DNA of 64,000 nt. Source: an uncultured Gemmatimonadota bacterium (lineage in GTDB: Bacteria > Gemmatimonadota > Gemmatimonadetes > Gemmatimonadales > Gemmatimonadaceae). This document shows, piece after piece, positions 7,810 through 16,896 of this stretch (position 1 is the first letter of the stretch; every line of letters begins with the position of its first letter). Made by a program: the position numbers and the translations under genes. The notes beneath the pieces were generated by a model. The model searched no databases and was not told where the DNA came from. It saw only the letters and a program-made list of their open reading frames with translations. Location: contig CADEFN010000003.1 of NCBI GenBank assembly GCA_902826615.1, positions 579,133-643,132 on the forward strand, in the 5' to 3' direction.

Positions 7810-10638
7810 GTGAAGGACGCGATACTTGTTCGTGGGGCGCGACAGCACAATCTCAAGAACGTCGACGTCCGCATCCCCAGAAGAGCGGTCACGGTCATTA
7901 CCGGCCCCTCGGGTTCCGGCAAGTCGTCGTTGGCGTTCGACACCATCTACGCCGAAGGACAGCGACGATATGTGGAATCGCTGTCGTCGTACGCGCGGCA
8001 GTTTCTCGAGCGGATGGAGAAGCCCGACGTCGATTCGATCGACGGCATCTCCCCGGCGGTAGCCATCGAGCAGAAGGCCCCGAGCAAATCGTCGCGTTCC
8101 ACCGTGGGCACCGCCACGGAGATCTACGACTACCTGCGGCTGTTGTACGCACGCATCGGGCGCACCAATTGTCCCCTCTGCGGGCGCGACCTGGCACCCG
8201 ACAGTGTGGAGTCGGTGGCCGCCCAGGGAGAGGCCCTCGCCGCCGGCACGCGGTTCCTCGTCACCTTTCCGCTGCGCGCGTCTGACCGGGTGACAAGCGC
8301 GGTGATCGAGGAGAACCTGCGCGCGCAGGGGTTCCTGCGTGTGGTGCTCAATGGCGAAGCGATCCACCTCGACGACCTCAGCGCTCGCAAAATCGACCTC
8401 GCCCGCTCCCCCGAGCTCCTGGTTGTCGTCGACCGGCTCACGGCCGGCCCCGACACCCGCGGACGCCTGGCCGAGGCCGCTGGCACGGCGTTCCGCGAGG
8501 GCGACGGCGACTGCGCCCTGGTGGTGCTGGAGGGTGAGCGCAAAACCACGCTGCTGCGCTTTACCGAACGCTTTGAGTGTCCCAACGACGGCTTCCGGGC
8601 CCCCGCGCCGACGCCGCAACTCTTCTCGTTCAACAACCCACGGGGTGCCTGCGGCACGTGCAACGGCTTTGGCGCCGTACTCACCTACGATGAGTCACTC
8701 ATCGTCCCGCAGCCCGGGCGCTCCATTCGCGATGGCGCCATCGACCCGTGGACCAAACCGCGCTACGATGGACGCCGGCGCACGCTCAGCGAGTTCTGCA
8801 AGAAGGAAGGGATTCCGCAGGACGTACCCTGGTCATCGTTAGGTGCCTCCCAGCGCGAGCTGCTCCTGCGCCGCACGGGACGCGGATACCAGGGCATCTT
8901 TCCCTTTCTCGAGGCACTCGAGGAAAAACGCTACAAGCAGTACATCCGCGTCTTTCTGCGGCAGTATCAGACCGCCATGGAGTGCAGCACCTGCGGTGGT
9001 TCGCGTTTGCATCGTGACGCCCTCAACGTCCGCGTCGCGGGGCGCACCATCGCCGAAATCGCGGCACTCCCCATCGGGGCGCTGCGCAGCTGGGTCGACA
9101 ACCTCGCCCTGTCGCCCTTTGAACAGCAGGTGGCGTCGCACATTCTCTCCGAGGCGCAACATCGGGTGCGCTTTCTCTGCGACGTGGGGCTGACCTATCT
9201 CACGCTGCAACGAACCACCCGCACACTCTCCGGCGGTGAAGCGCAGCGCATCGCGCTCTCCAACTCGCTCGGCTCGGCGCTGGTCGATACGCTGTATGTC
9301 CTCGACGAGCCATCGATCGGTCTGCACGCCCGTGATCTCGACCGGCTGCTGGCACTCCTCAAGCGACTGCGCGATGGTGGCAACACCGTCGTCATGGTCG
9401 AGCATGACCTCGAAGCCATTCGTTCGGCAGACCACATGATCGAACTCGGGCCGGCGAGTGGCGAACAGGGTGGCCATGTGGTGTTTGCCGGCCCGGTGAG
9501 CGAGGCGGCGGGGAGTCCACTGACCGGGCAGTATCTCACCGGGGCGCAGACCCTGGCCATTCCCACCCGGCGCCGGCCGGTGAACAAAACGCGACTCCAG
9601 CTGCGCGGCGCTCGAGAGCACAACCTCCAGGGTGCCGACATCGTCATCCCGTTAGGCACCCTCACCGCTGTCACGGGGGTCTCGGGCTCCGGCAAAAGCA
9701 CCATCGTGCATGATGTGCTTTACCGGGCGCTCGAGGCGGCACTCACCGGCGAGACAACCGCCAAGCGGCATCTCGGCGAAAGTGTCGGCACCTTCGAGTC
9801 GCTCACGGGCTACGAGTCGCTCACCCAGGTGGTGCTCATCGACCAGCAGCCCATCGGGCGTACGCCGCGTTCCAACCCCGTCACGTACATCAAGGCGTGG
9901 GACGAAGTGCGTCGCATCTTTTCGTCGACCCCTGCGGCCAGGCAGCGCAAACTCGGACCGTCGCACTTTTCCTTCAATGTGAAGGGCGGGCGGTGTGAGA
10001 CCTGCGAAGGCGCCGGATACATCGAGGTCGAGATGGTGTTCATGGCTGACGTGTATGTGCCCTGTGAGCAGTGTGCCGGGCGTCGCTTCAAGGAGCAGGT
10101 CCTGGAAGTGACGGTGAACGGCAAGAACATTCACGACGTCCTCAATCTCACCGTCGACCAGGCCATCCGCTTTTTCCCGCATGAGGAGAAACTCGGCCAG
10201 TCGTTGTGGCATCTGCAGCAGGTGGGGTTGGGTTATCTGCGTTTAGGGCAGGCGGCCACCACGTTGTCGGGTGGTGAGGCCCAGCGTGTCAAGATCGCGC
10301 GGGAGCTGGCGTCGTCCGCCAAGTCGGCCGGACGCAAGCTGTACATCATGGACGAACCCACCACCGGACTGCATCTCCACGATGTCCGCAAACTGGCCGA
10401 GGTCCTCGACCGGCTCGTCGACGCCGGTCACACGGTGCTGCTCATCGAGCACAACCTCGACCTCCTCAAATGCGCCGACTGGATCATCGACATGGGGCCC
10501 GAAGGTGGCAGTGGTGGGGGCCTCGTCGTCGCGATGGGCCGCCCCGAAGAGGTGGCCAGGGTGGAGGCGTCGCACACCGGACGATTCCTGCGCGGGCTGT
10601 TGGAGATGGAGCTCGCCGACCCTAAGGGCCGGAAGTAG
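7810..10638 (+). CDS. uvrA: Excinuclease ABC subunit A
   Basis: About 942 residues from GTG 7810, the usual UvrA length; the frame stays open further upstream, but that sequence is not UvrA-like. It is the DNA-damage recognition ATPase of nucleotide excision repair. Visible features are Walker A GPSGSGKSSLAFDT near the N-terminus and a second P-loop GVSGSGKST near the middle. There are zinc-finger cysteines at CPLC, CGTC and CSTC and at the C-terminal CETCEGAGYIEVE/CEQCAGRR. Both ABC signatures are present (LSGGEAQRIALSNSLGS and LSGGEAQRVKIARELAS), with Walker B segments LYVLDEPSIGLH and LYIMDEPTTGLH. The gene converges on a short-chain dehydrogenase with only 3 bp between stops. Confidence 0.97.
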   Translation: MKDAILVRGARQHNLKNVDVRIPRRAVTVITGPSGSGKSSLAFDTIYAEGQRRYVESLSSYARQFLERMEKPDVDSIDGISPAVAIEQKAPSKSSRSTVGTATEIYDYLRLLYARIGRTNCPLCGRDLAPDSVESVAAQGEALAAGTRFLVTFPLRASDRVTSAVIEENLRAQGFLRVVLNGEAIHLDDLSARKIDLARSPELLVVVDRLTAGPDTRGRLAEAAGTAFREGDGDCALVVLEGERKTTLLRFTERFECPNDGFRAPAPTPQLFSFNNPRGACGTCNGFGAVLTYDESLIVPQPGRSIRDGAIDPWTKPRYDGRRRTLSEFCKKEGIPQDVPWSSLGASQRELLLRRTGRGYQGIFPFLEALEEKRYKQYIRVFLRQYQTAMECSTCGGSRLHRDALNVRVAGRTIAEIAALPIGALRSWVDNLALSPFEQQVASHILSEAQHRVRFLCDVGLTYLTLQRTTRTLSGGEAQRIALSNSLGSALVDTLYVLDEPSIGLHARDLDRLLALLKRLRDGGNTVVMVEHDLEAIRSADHMIELGPASGEQGGHVVFAGPVSEAAGSPLTGQYLTGAQTLAIPTRRRPVNKTRLQLRGAREHNLQGADIVIPLGTLTAVTGVSGSGKSTIVHDVLYRALEAALTGETTAKRHLGESVGTFESLTGYESLTQVVLIDQQPIGRTPRSNPVTYIKAWDEVRRIFSSTPAARQRKLGPSHFSFNVKGGRCETCEGAGYIEVEMVFMADVYVPCEQCAGRRFKEQVLEVTVNGKNIHDVLNLTVDQAIRFFPHEEKLGQSLWHLQQVGLGYLRLGQAATTLSGGEAQRVKIARELASSAKSAGRKLYIMDEPTTGLHLHDVRKLAEVLDRLVDAGHTVLLIEHNLDLLKCADWIIDMGPEGGSGGGLVVAMGRPEEVARVEASHTGRFLRGLLEMELADPKGRK

Positions 10639-10641
10639 CCG

Positions 10642-11457
10642 TCACCTGCCGTCAGCCGCAGGAAATCGGGCCATCTGGATACGGCGCACCAGCGAGGCGG
10701 TGAAGGCTCGCGGGAAGTAACGTCCGATGAACGCCGCCACCTGATTGCGGAACCCCGTGAGCACCACGCGCCGACCGTCCATCGTCCCGCGAAACGCCAT
10801 ATCCGCCACCACGCGGGACGACATGGGCGGTGCCCCTCCAGCGCGTGCATTGGGCCCAATGCCCGCCGCTTTCGGAAAACCCGTCACGGTGGGGCCCGGG
10901 CAGACCGCGGTCACGGTAACCCCCGTGCCCTTGCACTCGTTATGCAGCGCTTCGGAAAGCGACAACACATAGGCTTTTGATGCGTAGTATGTGGCCATCA
11001 GTGGTCCGGGCTGGAACGACGCCACCGACGCCACGTTCATGATGTGCCCGCGCCCGTTGGCGCGCATCCACGGCAGCACCCCCGCACACAGGTGCGTCAG
11101 GGCCGACACATTCACTTCGATCAGGTCGCGCTGCCGATCGATGGGGATCTCGTGAAACCAGCCATGGGTGCCAAAACCGGCGTTGTTCACCAGAGCGTGC
11201 AAACGCCCGCGCTCGGGCTCCACCGCCCGGAGTACCGCCTCACACCCCTGGGCCGTGGCGAGGTCCGCCGGCACCACCTGGCTCTTCACATGACAGGTGG
11301 TCCACAGCTCCTCGGCGAGGGCCGTGAGCAGTGCCTCGCGCCGGGCCACCAGCACCAGGTCGAACCCCGCCGTGGCGTAGCAGAAGGCCAGGTCGCGCCC
11401 AATACCCTCTGAGGCGCCAGTGATCACGGCAAGGAGTCGTTGCGTTTGTTGTGGCAT
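10642..11457 (-). CDS. Short-chain dehydrogenase/reductase
   Basis: The 271-residue protein is a classical SDR with the Rossmann motif TGASEGIG near residue 14, the NNAGFG motif near 90 and the catalytic YYASK motif (Tyr-x-x-x-Lys) near 160. It resembles DltE/YqjQ-like oxidoreductases of broad or unknown substrate. It should use NAD(P)H in the cytoplasm. The C-terminal extension after about residue 235 (RVVLTGFRNQVAAFIGRYF) is hydrophobic and may associate with membrane. It is a lone gene between uvrA and a divergent 5'-nucleotidase. Confidence 0.88.
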   Translation of the reverse strand: MPQQTQRLLAVITGASEGIGRDLAFCYATAGFDLVLVARREALLTALAEELWTTCHVKSQVVPADLATAQGCEAVLRAVEPERGRLHALVNNAGFGTHGWFHEIPIDRQRDLIEVNVSALTHLCAGVLPWMRANGRGHIMNVASVASFQPGPLMATYYASKAYVLSLSEALHNECKGTGVTVTAVCPGPTVTGFPKAAGIGPNARAGGAPPMSSRVVADMAFRGTMDGRRVVLTGFRNQVAAFIGRYFPRAFTASLVRRIQMARFPAADGR

Positions 11458-11560
11458 CTGCGCGTGGCGGTGGTCGTGCCCAAACTAACCCGCGACTCAG
11501 ACGTATCGCACGAAACTCCGTACGATTCATCGTTCCCCTCTTGCTTCACAGAGGGGCCGA

Positions 11561-13078
11561 ATGATGATTTTCGGCATGCACTTCCGCTTCGTCGCCGCTC
11601 TCCTGGCTGCCGGTCTGGCTGCCTGCGCCACCACCACCCGCTCTGTCGCCACCTTCGCCCCGCCGCTCCCCGACGGGCCGAAGCTGACCTTCCTCCACAT
11701 CAACGACGTCTACGAGATCACCCCGGTCGAAGGGGGACGCGCCGGTGGGTTGGCGCGCGTCGCCACGCTGAGAAAGCAGCTGGAGTCAAAGGGCCACACG
11801 GTGGTCATGACCATCGGCGGCGATTTCTTCTCTCCGTCGGCCCTTGGCACCGCTCGCGTCGATGGTGAAGCCCTCGCGGGAAGGCAGATGGTGTCGGTGC
11901 TCAACGCCGTCGGCATGGATTGGGCCACGTTAGGCAATCATGAGCTCGATCTCGCCGAACCCCTCTTTCGCGCCCGCATCGCCGAGTCACGGTTCCGGTA
12001 TGTCATCAGCAACGTGACCGACACACTCGGATCGCTTTTTCCAGGCACAGTGCGCCGAGCTATCGTGCCCTTCACGCTCGGCGGGCGAACCATCCGCGTC
12101 GGGTTTGTCGGCACCCTCACCCCAGTGAACCGCGCCAACTGGGTGCGCTATGAAGATCAATATGCCTCGGTCAAACGCGAAGTCGCCGCGATTCGCGATT
12201 CCGTGGATGCCGTCGTCGCCCTCACCCATCAGTACTACTACGAAGACGACCGGCTGGTCTCCGAAACACCGGGAATCGACCTCCTCCTTGGCGGACACGA
12301 ACACGACAACTTTGTATTGCGTCGCGGTGAACACTTCGCTCCCATCGTGAAGGCGGACGGCAATGCCAGGAGTGTGCAGCTGGTGACGCTGCACTTTCCG
12401 CGTACGGGTGGGCGACCGGTCGTGACTACCGAGCTCGTGCCAGTCACCGACGCCACCAGCGAAGACTCGGAGGTGAAGGCCGAGGTGGAACGTTGGCTCA
12501 CCCAGGCGTTCGAGGGCTACGTGAAATCGGGGTTCTCTCCGCGCGACCTCGTCGCGGTCATCCCTGAGGCACTGGATGCGCGGGAGAGCACCATTCGTGC
12601 GCGCACCAGCAACATGACGGATCTCATGCTAGCGGCCATGCGACGTGAAGACCCCACCGCCGACATCGGCATCTTCAACGCAGGCAGTGTCCGCATCGAC
12701 GACATCGTGCCGGCGGGACCGCTCACGCAATACGACATCATTCGCATTCTGCCGTTTGGGGGTCCGCTGGTCCGCGTGAACATGCCGGGTCGGGTCATCG
12801 CTCAGGCGCTGCTGATGGGCCAGCTCAACGCAGGCATCGGAGGATTCCTGCACAGCTACGGAGCACGAGTCGAAGGGGGGCGGGTGCTCGTCGGCTCCAA
12901 CCCCATCGAGCCAGACAAGGTCTATCGCGTTGTGACGACCGACTTTCTCCTGACGGGTCGAGAGGCCCGACTCGGCTTCTTCTCGACCCAGAACCCCGAG
13001 GTGACCGGTCGAAGTGACCTTCGGGACGTGCGCATGCCCCTGATCGAGGAGCTCCGGGCGCGTTACCCCGGCCGGTGA
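11561..13078 (+). CDS. 5'-nucleotidase / UDP-sugar hydrolase family lipoprotein
   Basis: About 505 residues. The N-terminus is a lipoprotein signal (FRFVAALLAAGLAAC, Cys near residue 22). A calcineurin-like metallophosphatase domain follows with HINDVYEI, GGDFFSPS, TLGNHELD and LLLGGHEHDN, then a 5'-nucleotidase C-terminal domain (DIGIFNAGSVR, ILPFGGPLVRV). It would hydrolyse extracytoplasmic nucleotides for scavenging. The first metal motif is NDVYE rather than the common DLHG, a variant I know from a distinct subfamily. ATG codons at 11561, 11564 and 11576 are all possible; a gagggg ribosome site precedes the first pair. Confidence 0.88.
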   Translation: MMIFGMHFRFVAALLAAGLAACATTTRSVATFAPPLPDGPKLTFLHINDVYEITPVEGGRAGGLARVATLRKQLESKGHTVVMTIGGDFFSPSALGTARVDGEALAGRQMVSVLNAVGMDWATLGNHELDLAEPLFRARIAESRFRYVISNVTDTLGSLFPGTVRRAIVPFTLGGRTIRVGFVGTLTPVNRANWVRYEDQYASVKREVAAIRDSVDAVVALTHQYYYEDDRLVSETPGIDLLLGGHEHDNFVLRRGEHFAPIVKADGNARSVQLVTLHFPRTGGRPVVTTELVPVTDATSEDSEVKAEVERWLTQAFEGYVKSGFSPRDLVAVIPEALDARESTIRARTSNMTDLMLAAMRREDPTADIGIFNAGSVRIDDIVPAGPLTQYDIIRILPFGGPLVRVNMPGRVIAQALLMGQLNAGIGGFLHSYGARVEGGRVLVGSNPIEPDKVYRVVTTDFLLTGREARLGFFSTQNPEVTGRSDLRDVRMPLIEELRARYPGR

Positions 13079-13085
13079 CCTTCGG

Positions 13086-13114
13086 TTGACCCTGAGGTGG
13101 GAGCCTTCTACCTT
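13086..13114 (+). promoter_or_regulatory. Sigma-70-type promoter for tRNA-Asn
   Basis: TTGACC (13086-13091) and TACCTT (13109-13114) are separated by 17 bp and sit 11 bp upstream of the mature tRNA 5' end, which is ideal housekeeping promoter geometry. Confidence 0.5.
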
Positions 13115-13125
13115 TCGCCCCTCAT

Positions 13126-13198
13126 TCCCGAGTAGCTCAGGTGGTAGAGCAGGTGACTGTTAATCACCCTGTCGGGGGTTCGAGTCCCTCCTCGGGAG
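13126..13198 (+). tRNA. tRNA-Asn (GUU anticodon)
   Basis: A complete 73-base cloverleaf. The acceptor strands TCCCGAG (13126-13132) and CTCGGGA (13191-13197) pair perfectly, with G as discriminator. The D arm contains GCTCAGGTGGTAGAGC. The anticodon stem GGTGA/TCACC encloses CTGTTAA with anticodon GTT at 13159-13161, and the T arm has the canonical GGTTCGAGTCC. CCA is not encoded. It has its own apparent promoter upstream and a hairpin terminator downstream. Confidence 0.98.
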
Positions 13199-13214
13199 CT
13201 CATTACAGCACAAA

Positions 13215-13248
13215 GACAAAGCCCGTCGCACCCGCGGCGGGCTTTGTC
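13215..13248. terminator. Rho-independent-type terminator after tRNA-Asn
   Basis: An 11-bp perfect stem, GACAAAGCCCG paired with CGGGCTTTGTC, is followed by GTTTCT. It terminates the tRNA and, read on the other strand, lies 26 bp past the stop of the DinB gene, so it may serve both. Confidence 0.75.
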
Positions 13249-13273
13249 GTTTCTGCCCACCGGGGCCCCTGCT

Positions 13274-13738
13274 TCAGAACTCTCGGCGGGGTGCGGCCTG
13301 GTCGGGACCGAGTCGTCCCTCGGTCACCTCGGCCCTGAAGTAGTTCTCCCCCTTGATCCGGCTCCCAGCCATGCGTCGCAGCATGGCCAGCTGGCCAACG
13401 TGGGTCAGCGCGTCGGCGATGGGCCCCTGCAGGAGGCGCTCCGGGCTCGCGCCTAACACGGCTCCCGACGTGAGGTAGGCGTCAAAGGCAGCGAGCTCCT
13501 GATGGAAGCGGTCAACCGCCCCCTCCCAGGTGCCGGACGTTGCATCAACCCATTTTTCTTCCCCGCGCGCCATGGTGACCGCCCAGGCCATGAGGTCTCC
13601 CATGTGCGACACGATGTGCAGTGGGGTGCGGGTGCCCTGCCCCGCGTCAAACGATGGAAAGTCTGCCGGGGCGTCGCGCATGGTCTTGGCAGCGCGGTAC
13701 GCGAGTGTCGCGAGGGAGTGACGCAGCAAGTCGGTCAT
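13274..13738 (-). CDS. DinB-family protein
   Basis: About 154 residues from ATG 13738 (MTDLLRHSLATLAYRAAKTM); a longer upstream reading frame lacks a sensible N-terminus. The DinB fold is a four-helix bundle with three metal-binding histidines. Candidate ligands are in HIVSHMGD near residue 41 and THVGQLAMLRRM near 120. Members include bacillithiol and mycothiol transferases and many uncharacterised proteins, so the substrate is unknown. The start faces the divergent PadR/permease operon. Confidence 0.75.
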   Translation of the reverse strand: MTDLLRHSLATLAYRAAKTMRDAPADFPSFDAGQGTRTPLHIVSHMGDLMAWAVTMARGEEKWVDATSGTWEGAVDRFHQELAAFDAYLTSGAVLGASPERLLQGPIADALTHVGQLAMLRRMAGSRIKGENYFRAEVTEGRLGPDQAAPRREF

Positions 13739-13822
13739 GGGAAGGCGTTGAGTCGAGTGCCAAGGTACCGCCCGGGCCCTCTGGCAGCCACCTCCCCTTG
13801 CGTGGCCATGGGAAGGCACTAG

Positions 13823-13846
13823 CTTCCCTTGCGACACAAGGGGAAG
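13823..13846. promoter_or_regulatory. Inverted repeat upstream of padR-type gene
   Basis: CTTCCCTTG and CAAGGGGAAG flank CGACA 20 bp upstream of the PadR start, and a related CCCCTTG lies just before at about 13795. It could be the autoregulatory operator or an mRNA hairpin. It does not match the ATGT-N8-ACAT PadR consensus. Confidence 0.3.
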
Positions 13847-13866
13847 CCCTCTTTCAGACGCGACCA

Positions 13867-14211
13867 ATGGCCACTGACGCTGATCTCCTGCGGAGCACCC
13901 TCGAGCTCCTGATCCTCAAGTCTCTCACGTGGGGTCCACGGCACGGATACGGCGTGGCGGACTGGGTCAAGCAGTCCACCGGTGGCGACCTCCTTATCGA
14001 AGAGGGCACACTCTATCCTGCCTTACACCGCCTCGAAGCCAAGGGCTGGATAGAGCCCGAATGGGGCGTGAGCGAAAACAACCGCCGAGCCAAGTTCTAC
14101 AAACTCGGCACACGGGGCCGGGCGGCGCTACGCGCCGAGGTGTCGACCTGGGAACGCTACGTGGCCTCGGTGGCGCGTGCCCTCGCGCAGACCACGGCGG
14201 AGCCCGCCTGA
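13867..14211 (+). CDS. PadR-family transcriptional regulator
   Basis: The 114-residue protein is a typical minimal PadR winged helix. It has LLRSTLELLILKSL at the start, HGYGVADWV, then EEGTLYPALHRLEAKGWI (recognition helix and wing) and ENNRRAKFYKLGTRG. It should repress its own operon in response to an unknown ligand. ATG 13867 is the family-typical start; the frame stays open upstream, but that sequence is not PadR-like. Its TGA overlaps the ATG of the permease gene, so the two are translationally coupled, the usual PadR/ADOP arrangement in Acidobacteria and Gemmatimonadota. Confidence 0.92.
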   Translation: MATDADLLRSTLELLILKSLTWGPRHGYGVADWVKQSTGGDLLIEEGTLYPALHRLEAKGWIEPEWGVSENNRRAKFYKLGTRGRAALRAEVSTWERYVASVARALAQTTAEPA

Positions 14212-16874
14212 TGAAGGAACGCTTTCGGCTGCCCACCTCACGACGCCAGATCGAGCGCGACCTCGACGACGAGCTGGCCCTGCACGCGTCGCTGCGCGAG
14301 GAAGCACTGGTGCAGCAGGGCCTGGCCCCGGATGCCGCGCGGCAAGAGGCGGCCCGCCAGTTTGGCGATACCGCACGCGTCCGCGACGAGTGCCTGGAAA
14401 TTGATGAGGCACATCGTGCAAACTCTACACGTCGGCAGCACCTCGACGAAGTGCGCCAGGATCTTCGCCTCGCATGGCGCTCGCTCACGCGCGACCGGGC
14501 CCTGCTTGTGGTTGTGCTGATTGTGGTGGCCTTGGGAATCGGCGCCAGCACCTCGGTGTTTTCGCTGTATCGCGGAGTGGTCCTCCGTCCCCTCCCGGTG
14601 GCGCATCCCGCGCGCACGGTGTGGGTCACGGTGGCGACACGTGATGGGGGCGATGGTGTGAGCCCGGCCGTGGCCCACGTGTGGCGCGACGGGAGCAAGA
14701 TGCTCGAACGTCTCTCGACCAGCCGTGCCACTGCCATGACCTTGCTGGGCGAAGGCGAGCCAACGCGCATCGAAGGATTGCAGGTGGGTCGCGGGTTTCT
14801 GGAGACCCTTGGCCTGCAACCGTCGCCCGGGCGGCTCTTTGGCGACGACGACTACGCCGCGGGCCAGACACCGGCCGTGCTGCTGGCCCGGTCGCTCTGG
14901 ATCGACCGCTTCGGCGCCGACCCGCGGGTGGTGGGGACTTCCGTGCAACTCGACGGCAAGCTGCACACGGTTGTTGGGGTTCTCCCGGCATCCATCGAGG
15001 GGTTGGGCACTCAGCCGCAGTTCCTCGTCCCCGATCCCCTTCCCGACGGACTGCGCGCCAACTTCACCCCGTTCCTCACCCTGGTGGGGCTGGTACGCGA
15101 CGGGGTACCGCTGCGTCAGGCCGAGTCGGAGTTGCAGGGGCTCCTGGAGAATGCGGCGCGGGCGGCAAAGGTTGACCTGGAGGGACGTCGCGCCGTGGTC
15201 ACCACCCTGAGCGACCATCTCACCGCACCCTTTCGCGGTCGTCTGCTCCTGCTGATGGGCGCCGTGCTGGCCGTCCTGCTCATCGGCTGTGTGAACATCA
15301 CGAGTCTGCTGCTGGCGCGGGGTGCCGGGCGTGAGCGTGAGCTGGCGGTGCGTGCCGCCCTTGGCGCATCAAAGGGACGACTCGTCAGGCAGCTTCTTAC
15401 CGAACACACCCTGCTGGCCCTGTTTGGCGGCGCCGCAGGTCTTCTCCTCGCCTGGTGGGGGGTGAAGGCCCTGGTGCTCATCCTGCCGCAGGATCTCCCC
15501 CGTCTGTCAGAGGTGCGGCTCGACACCGGTTCGGTCCTCTTTGCCCTTGGCGCCACCATCGCCACAGCACTCCTGGCCGGGCTCTTCCCCGCCTGGCGAT
15601 CCTCGCGCGTGAGTCCCGGCGGCATGTTGCGCGAAGGGGGTCGTGGCTCAACCGGTGGTGTGTCGAGTGAACGCACTCGTCAGGTGCTGGTGGTGACCGA
15701 GATTGCGGTCTCGGCGGTGCTGCTCGCCGGGGCCAGTCTGCTGCTGCGCAGTGCACAACAGACCGGACGTATTGCGCCAGGATTTTCCGTCGACAGTGTG
15801 CTGACCGCGCGCTACGCCTTGCCGTCGCGGGAGTATCCGGATGCCGATGCGGTGATCGGGGCGCATGAGCGCATCTTCGCGGCGCTGCGCGAAACAGATC
15901 CGTCGAGTGTGGCCCTCACCTCGACCGTCCCGTTAGGCGGCGAGGGTGGCGGGAGCGATTTCCGGGTGCTCGGCGGCGAGTCGGGCAAGGGGGGTGACGT
16001 GAACGCGCAGCTGCGTTTTGTCTCGCCGGGATACCTGCGTGTGATGGGGATCTCCCTCACGGCGGGGCGCGATCTCGATGTCTCCGAAACTCGCACGGCC
16101 ACGCGGCGACTCCTCATCAGCGAGACGCTCGCGCGACGACTGGGAATTGAAAGCAACGCAGTTGGCCGTCTCATCGGCGGGACCAGCTCTCCATTTCTCG
16201 ACAGCACCGGCACGCCATATCCCTGGGAGATTGTCGGTGTGGTGCGTGAGCCGCGCGACGATGGGTTGCGAGCGGATCCCGTGCCCCAGGTGTTCATCAG
16301 CATCGCACAGACGCCCGCCGAGGTGTTCGACTGGAGTGCGCGCTCGGTGCACGTGGTGTGGCGTCCCGGCCCATCGGCACGCACAACCGCTGCCGTTGCG
16401 CGCGCCATCAATAGCGTGGATCCCACCCTTCCCCTCTTTGACGTTCGCTCCATGCGCGACCGGCTGCGGGCCTCCGTGGCGCTGGAACGCGCCAGCACCT
16501 CGCTGCTCACCGCGCTCGGTCTTGCCGCCGCGCTCCTGGCCACCGCCGGCTTGTATGGCGTGGTGAGTTACCATGTGCGCCAGCGCGAACGGGAGTTCGG
16601 TGTGCGTCAGGCGTTAGGTGCCCTCCCCGCGGACATCATGCGGCTGGTGCTTCGCTGGGGTGGCGCGCTTACTGCCGCAGGGCTGGTGGTTGGTCTCCCC
16701 GCGGCACTGCTCGGCGCGCGGGCGCTGCGCGGCCTTCTGTTCGGGGTGCAGCCATGGGACGTCGTCACCCTGGGTGGCGTCGCCCTCGTTCTGGGCGCCG
16801 CCACCCTGTTGAGCTGCATCTTGCCGGCGTTGCGCGCCGGCCGCATCACTCCCGATACGGCCCTGCGTCGTTAG
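14211..16874 (+). CDS. ADOP-type ABC transporter permease (MacB/FtsX fold)
   Basis: About 887 residues from ATG 14211, which overlaps the PadR stop. The N-terminal ~75 residues form the cytoplasmic prefix typical of ADOP permeases (RRQIERDLDDELALH, ARQEAARQFGD). A first membrane helix (LLVVVLIVVALGIGAS) leads into a large periplasmic MacB core domain. The first FtsX block follows around residues 340-460 (ERELAVRAALGASKGRLVRQLLTEH), then a second periplasmic domain and the C-terminal FtsX block (REREFGVRQALGALPADIMRLVL). No ATPase gene is adjacent, so the cognate ATPase must be encoded elsewhere. Likely export or mechanotransmission; substrate unknown. Confidence 0.93.
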   Translation: MKERFRLPTSRRQIERDLDDELALHASLREEALVQQGLAPDAARQEAARQFGDTARVRDECLEIDEAHRANSTRRQHLDEVRQDLRLAWRSLTRDRALLVVVLIVVALGIGASTSVFSLYRGVVLRPLPVAHPARTVWVTVATRDGGDGVSPAVAHVWRDGSKMLERLSTSRATAMTLLGEGEPTRIEGLQVGRGFLETLGLQPSPGRLFGDDDYAAGQTPAVLLARSLWIDRFGADPRVVGTSVQLDGKLHTVVGVLPASIEGLGTQPQFLVPDPLPDGLRANFTPFLTLVGLVRDGVPLRQAESELQGLLENAARAAKVDLEGRRAVVTTLSDHLTAPFRGRLLLLMGAVLAVLLIGCVNITSLLLARGAGRERELAVRAALGASKGRLVRQLLTEHTLLALFGGAAGLLLAWWGVKALVLILPQDLPRLSEVRLDTGSVLFALGATIATALLAGLFPAWRSSRVSPGGMLREGGRGSTGGVSSERTRQVLVVTEIAVSAVLLAGASLLLRSAQQTGRIAPGFSVDSVLTARYALPSREYPDADAVIGAHERIFAALRETDPSSVALTSTVPLGGEGGGSDFRVLGGESGKGGDVNAQLRFVSPGYLRVMGISLTAGRDLDVSETRTATRRLLISETLARRLGIESNAVGRLIGGTSSPFLDSTGTPYPWEIVGVVREPRDDGLRADPVPQVFISIAQTPAEVFDWSARSVHVVWRPGPSARTTAAVARAINSVDPTLPLFDVRSMRDRLRASVALERASTSLLTALGLAAALLATAGLYGVVSYHVRQREREFGVRQALGALPADIMRLVLRWGGALTAAGLVVGLPAALLGARALRGLLFGVQPWDVVTLGGVALVLGAATLLSCILPALRAGRITPDTALRR

Positions 16875-16896
16875 GTGATGCGGGACATCACGGGGC

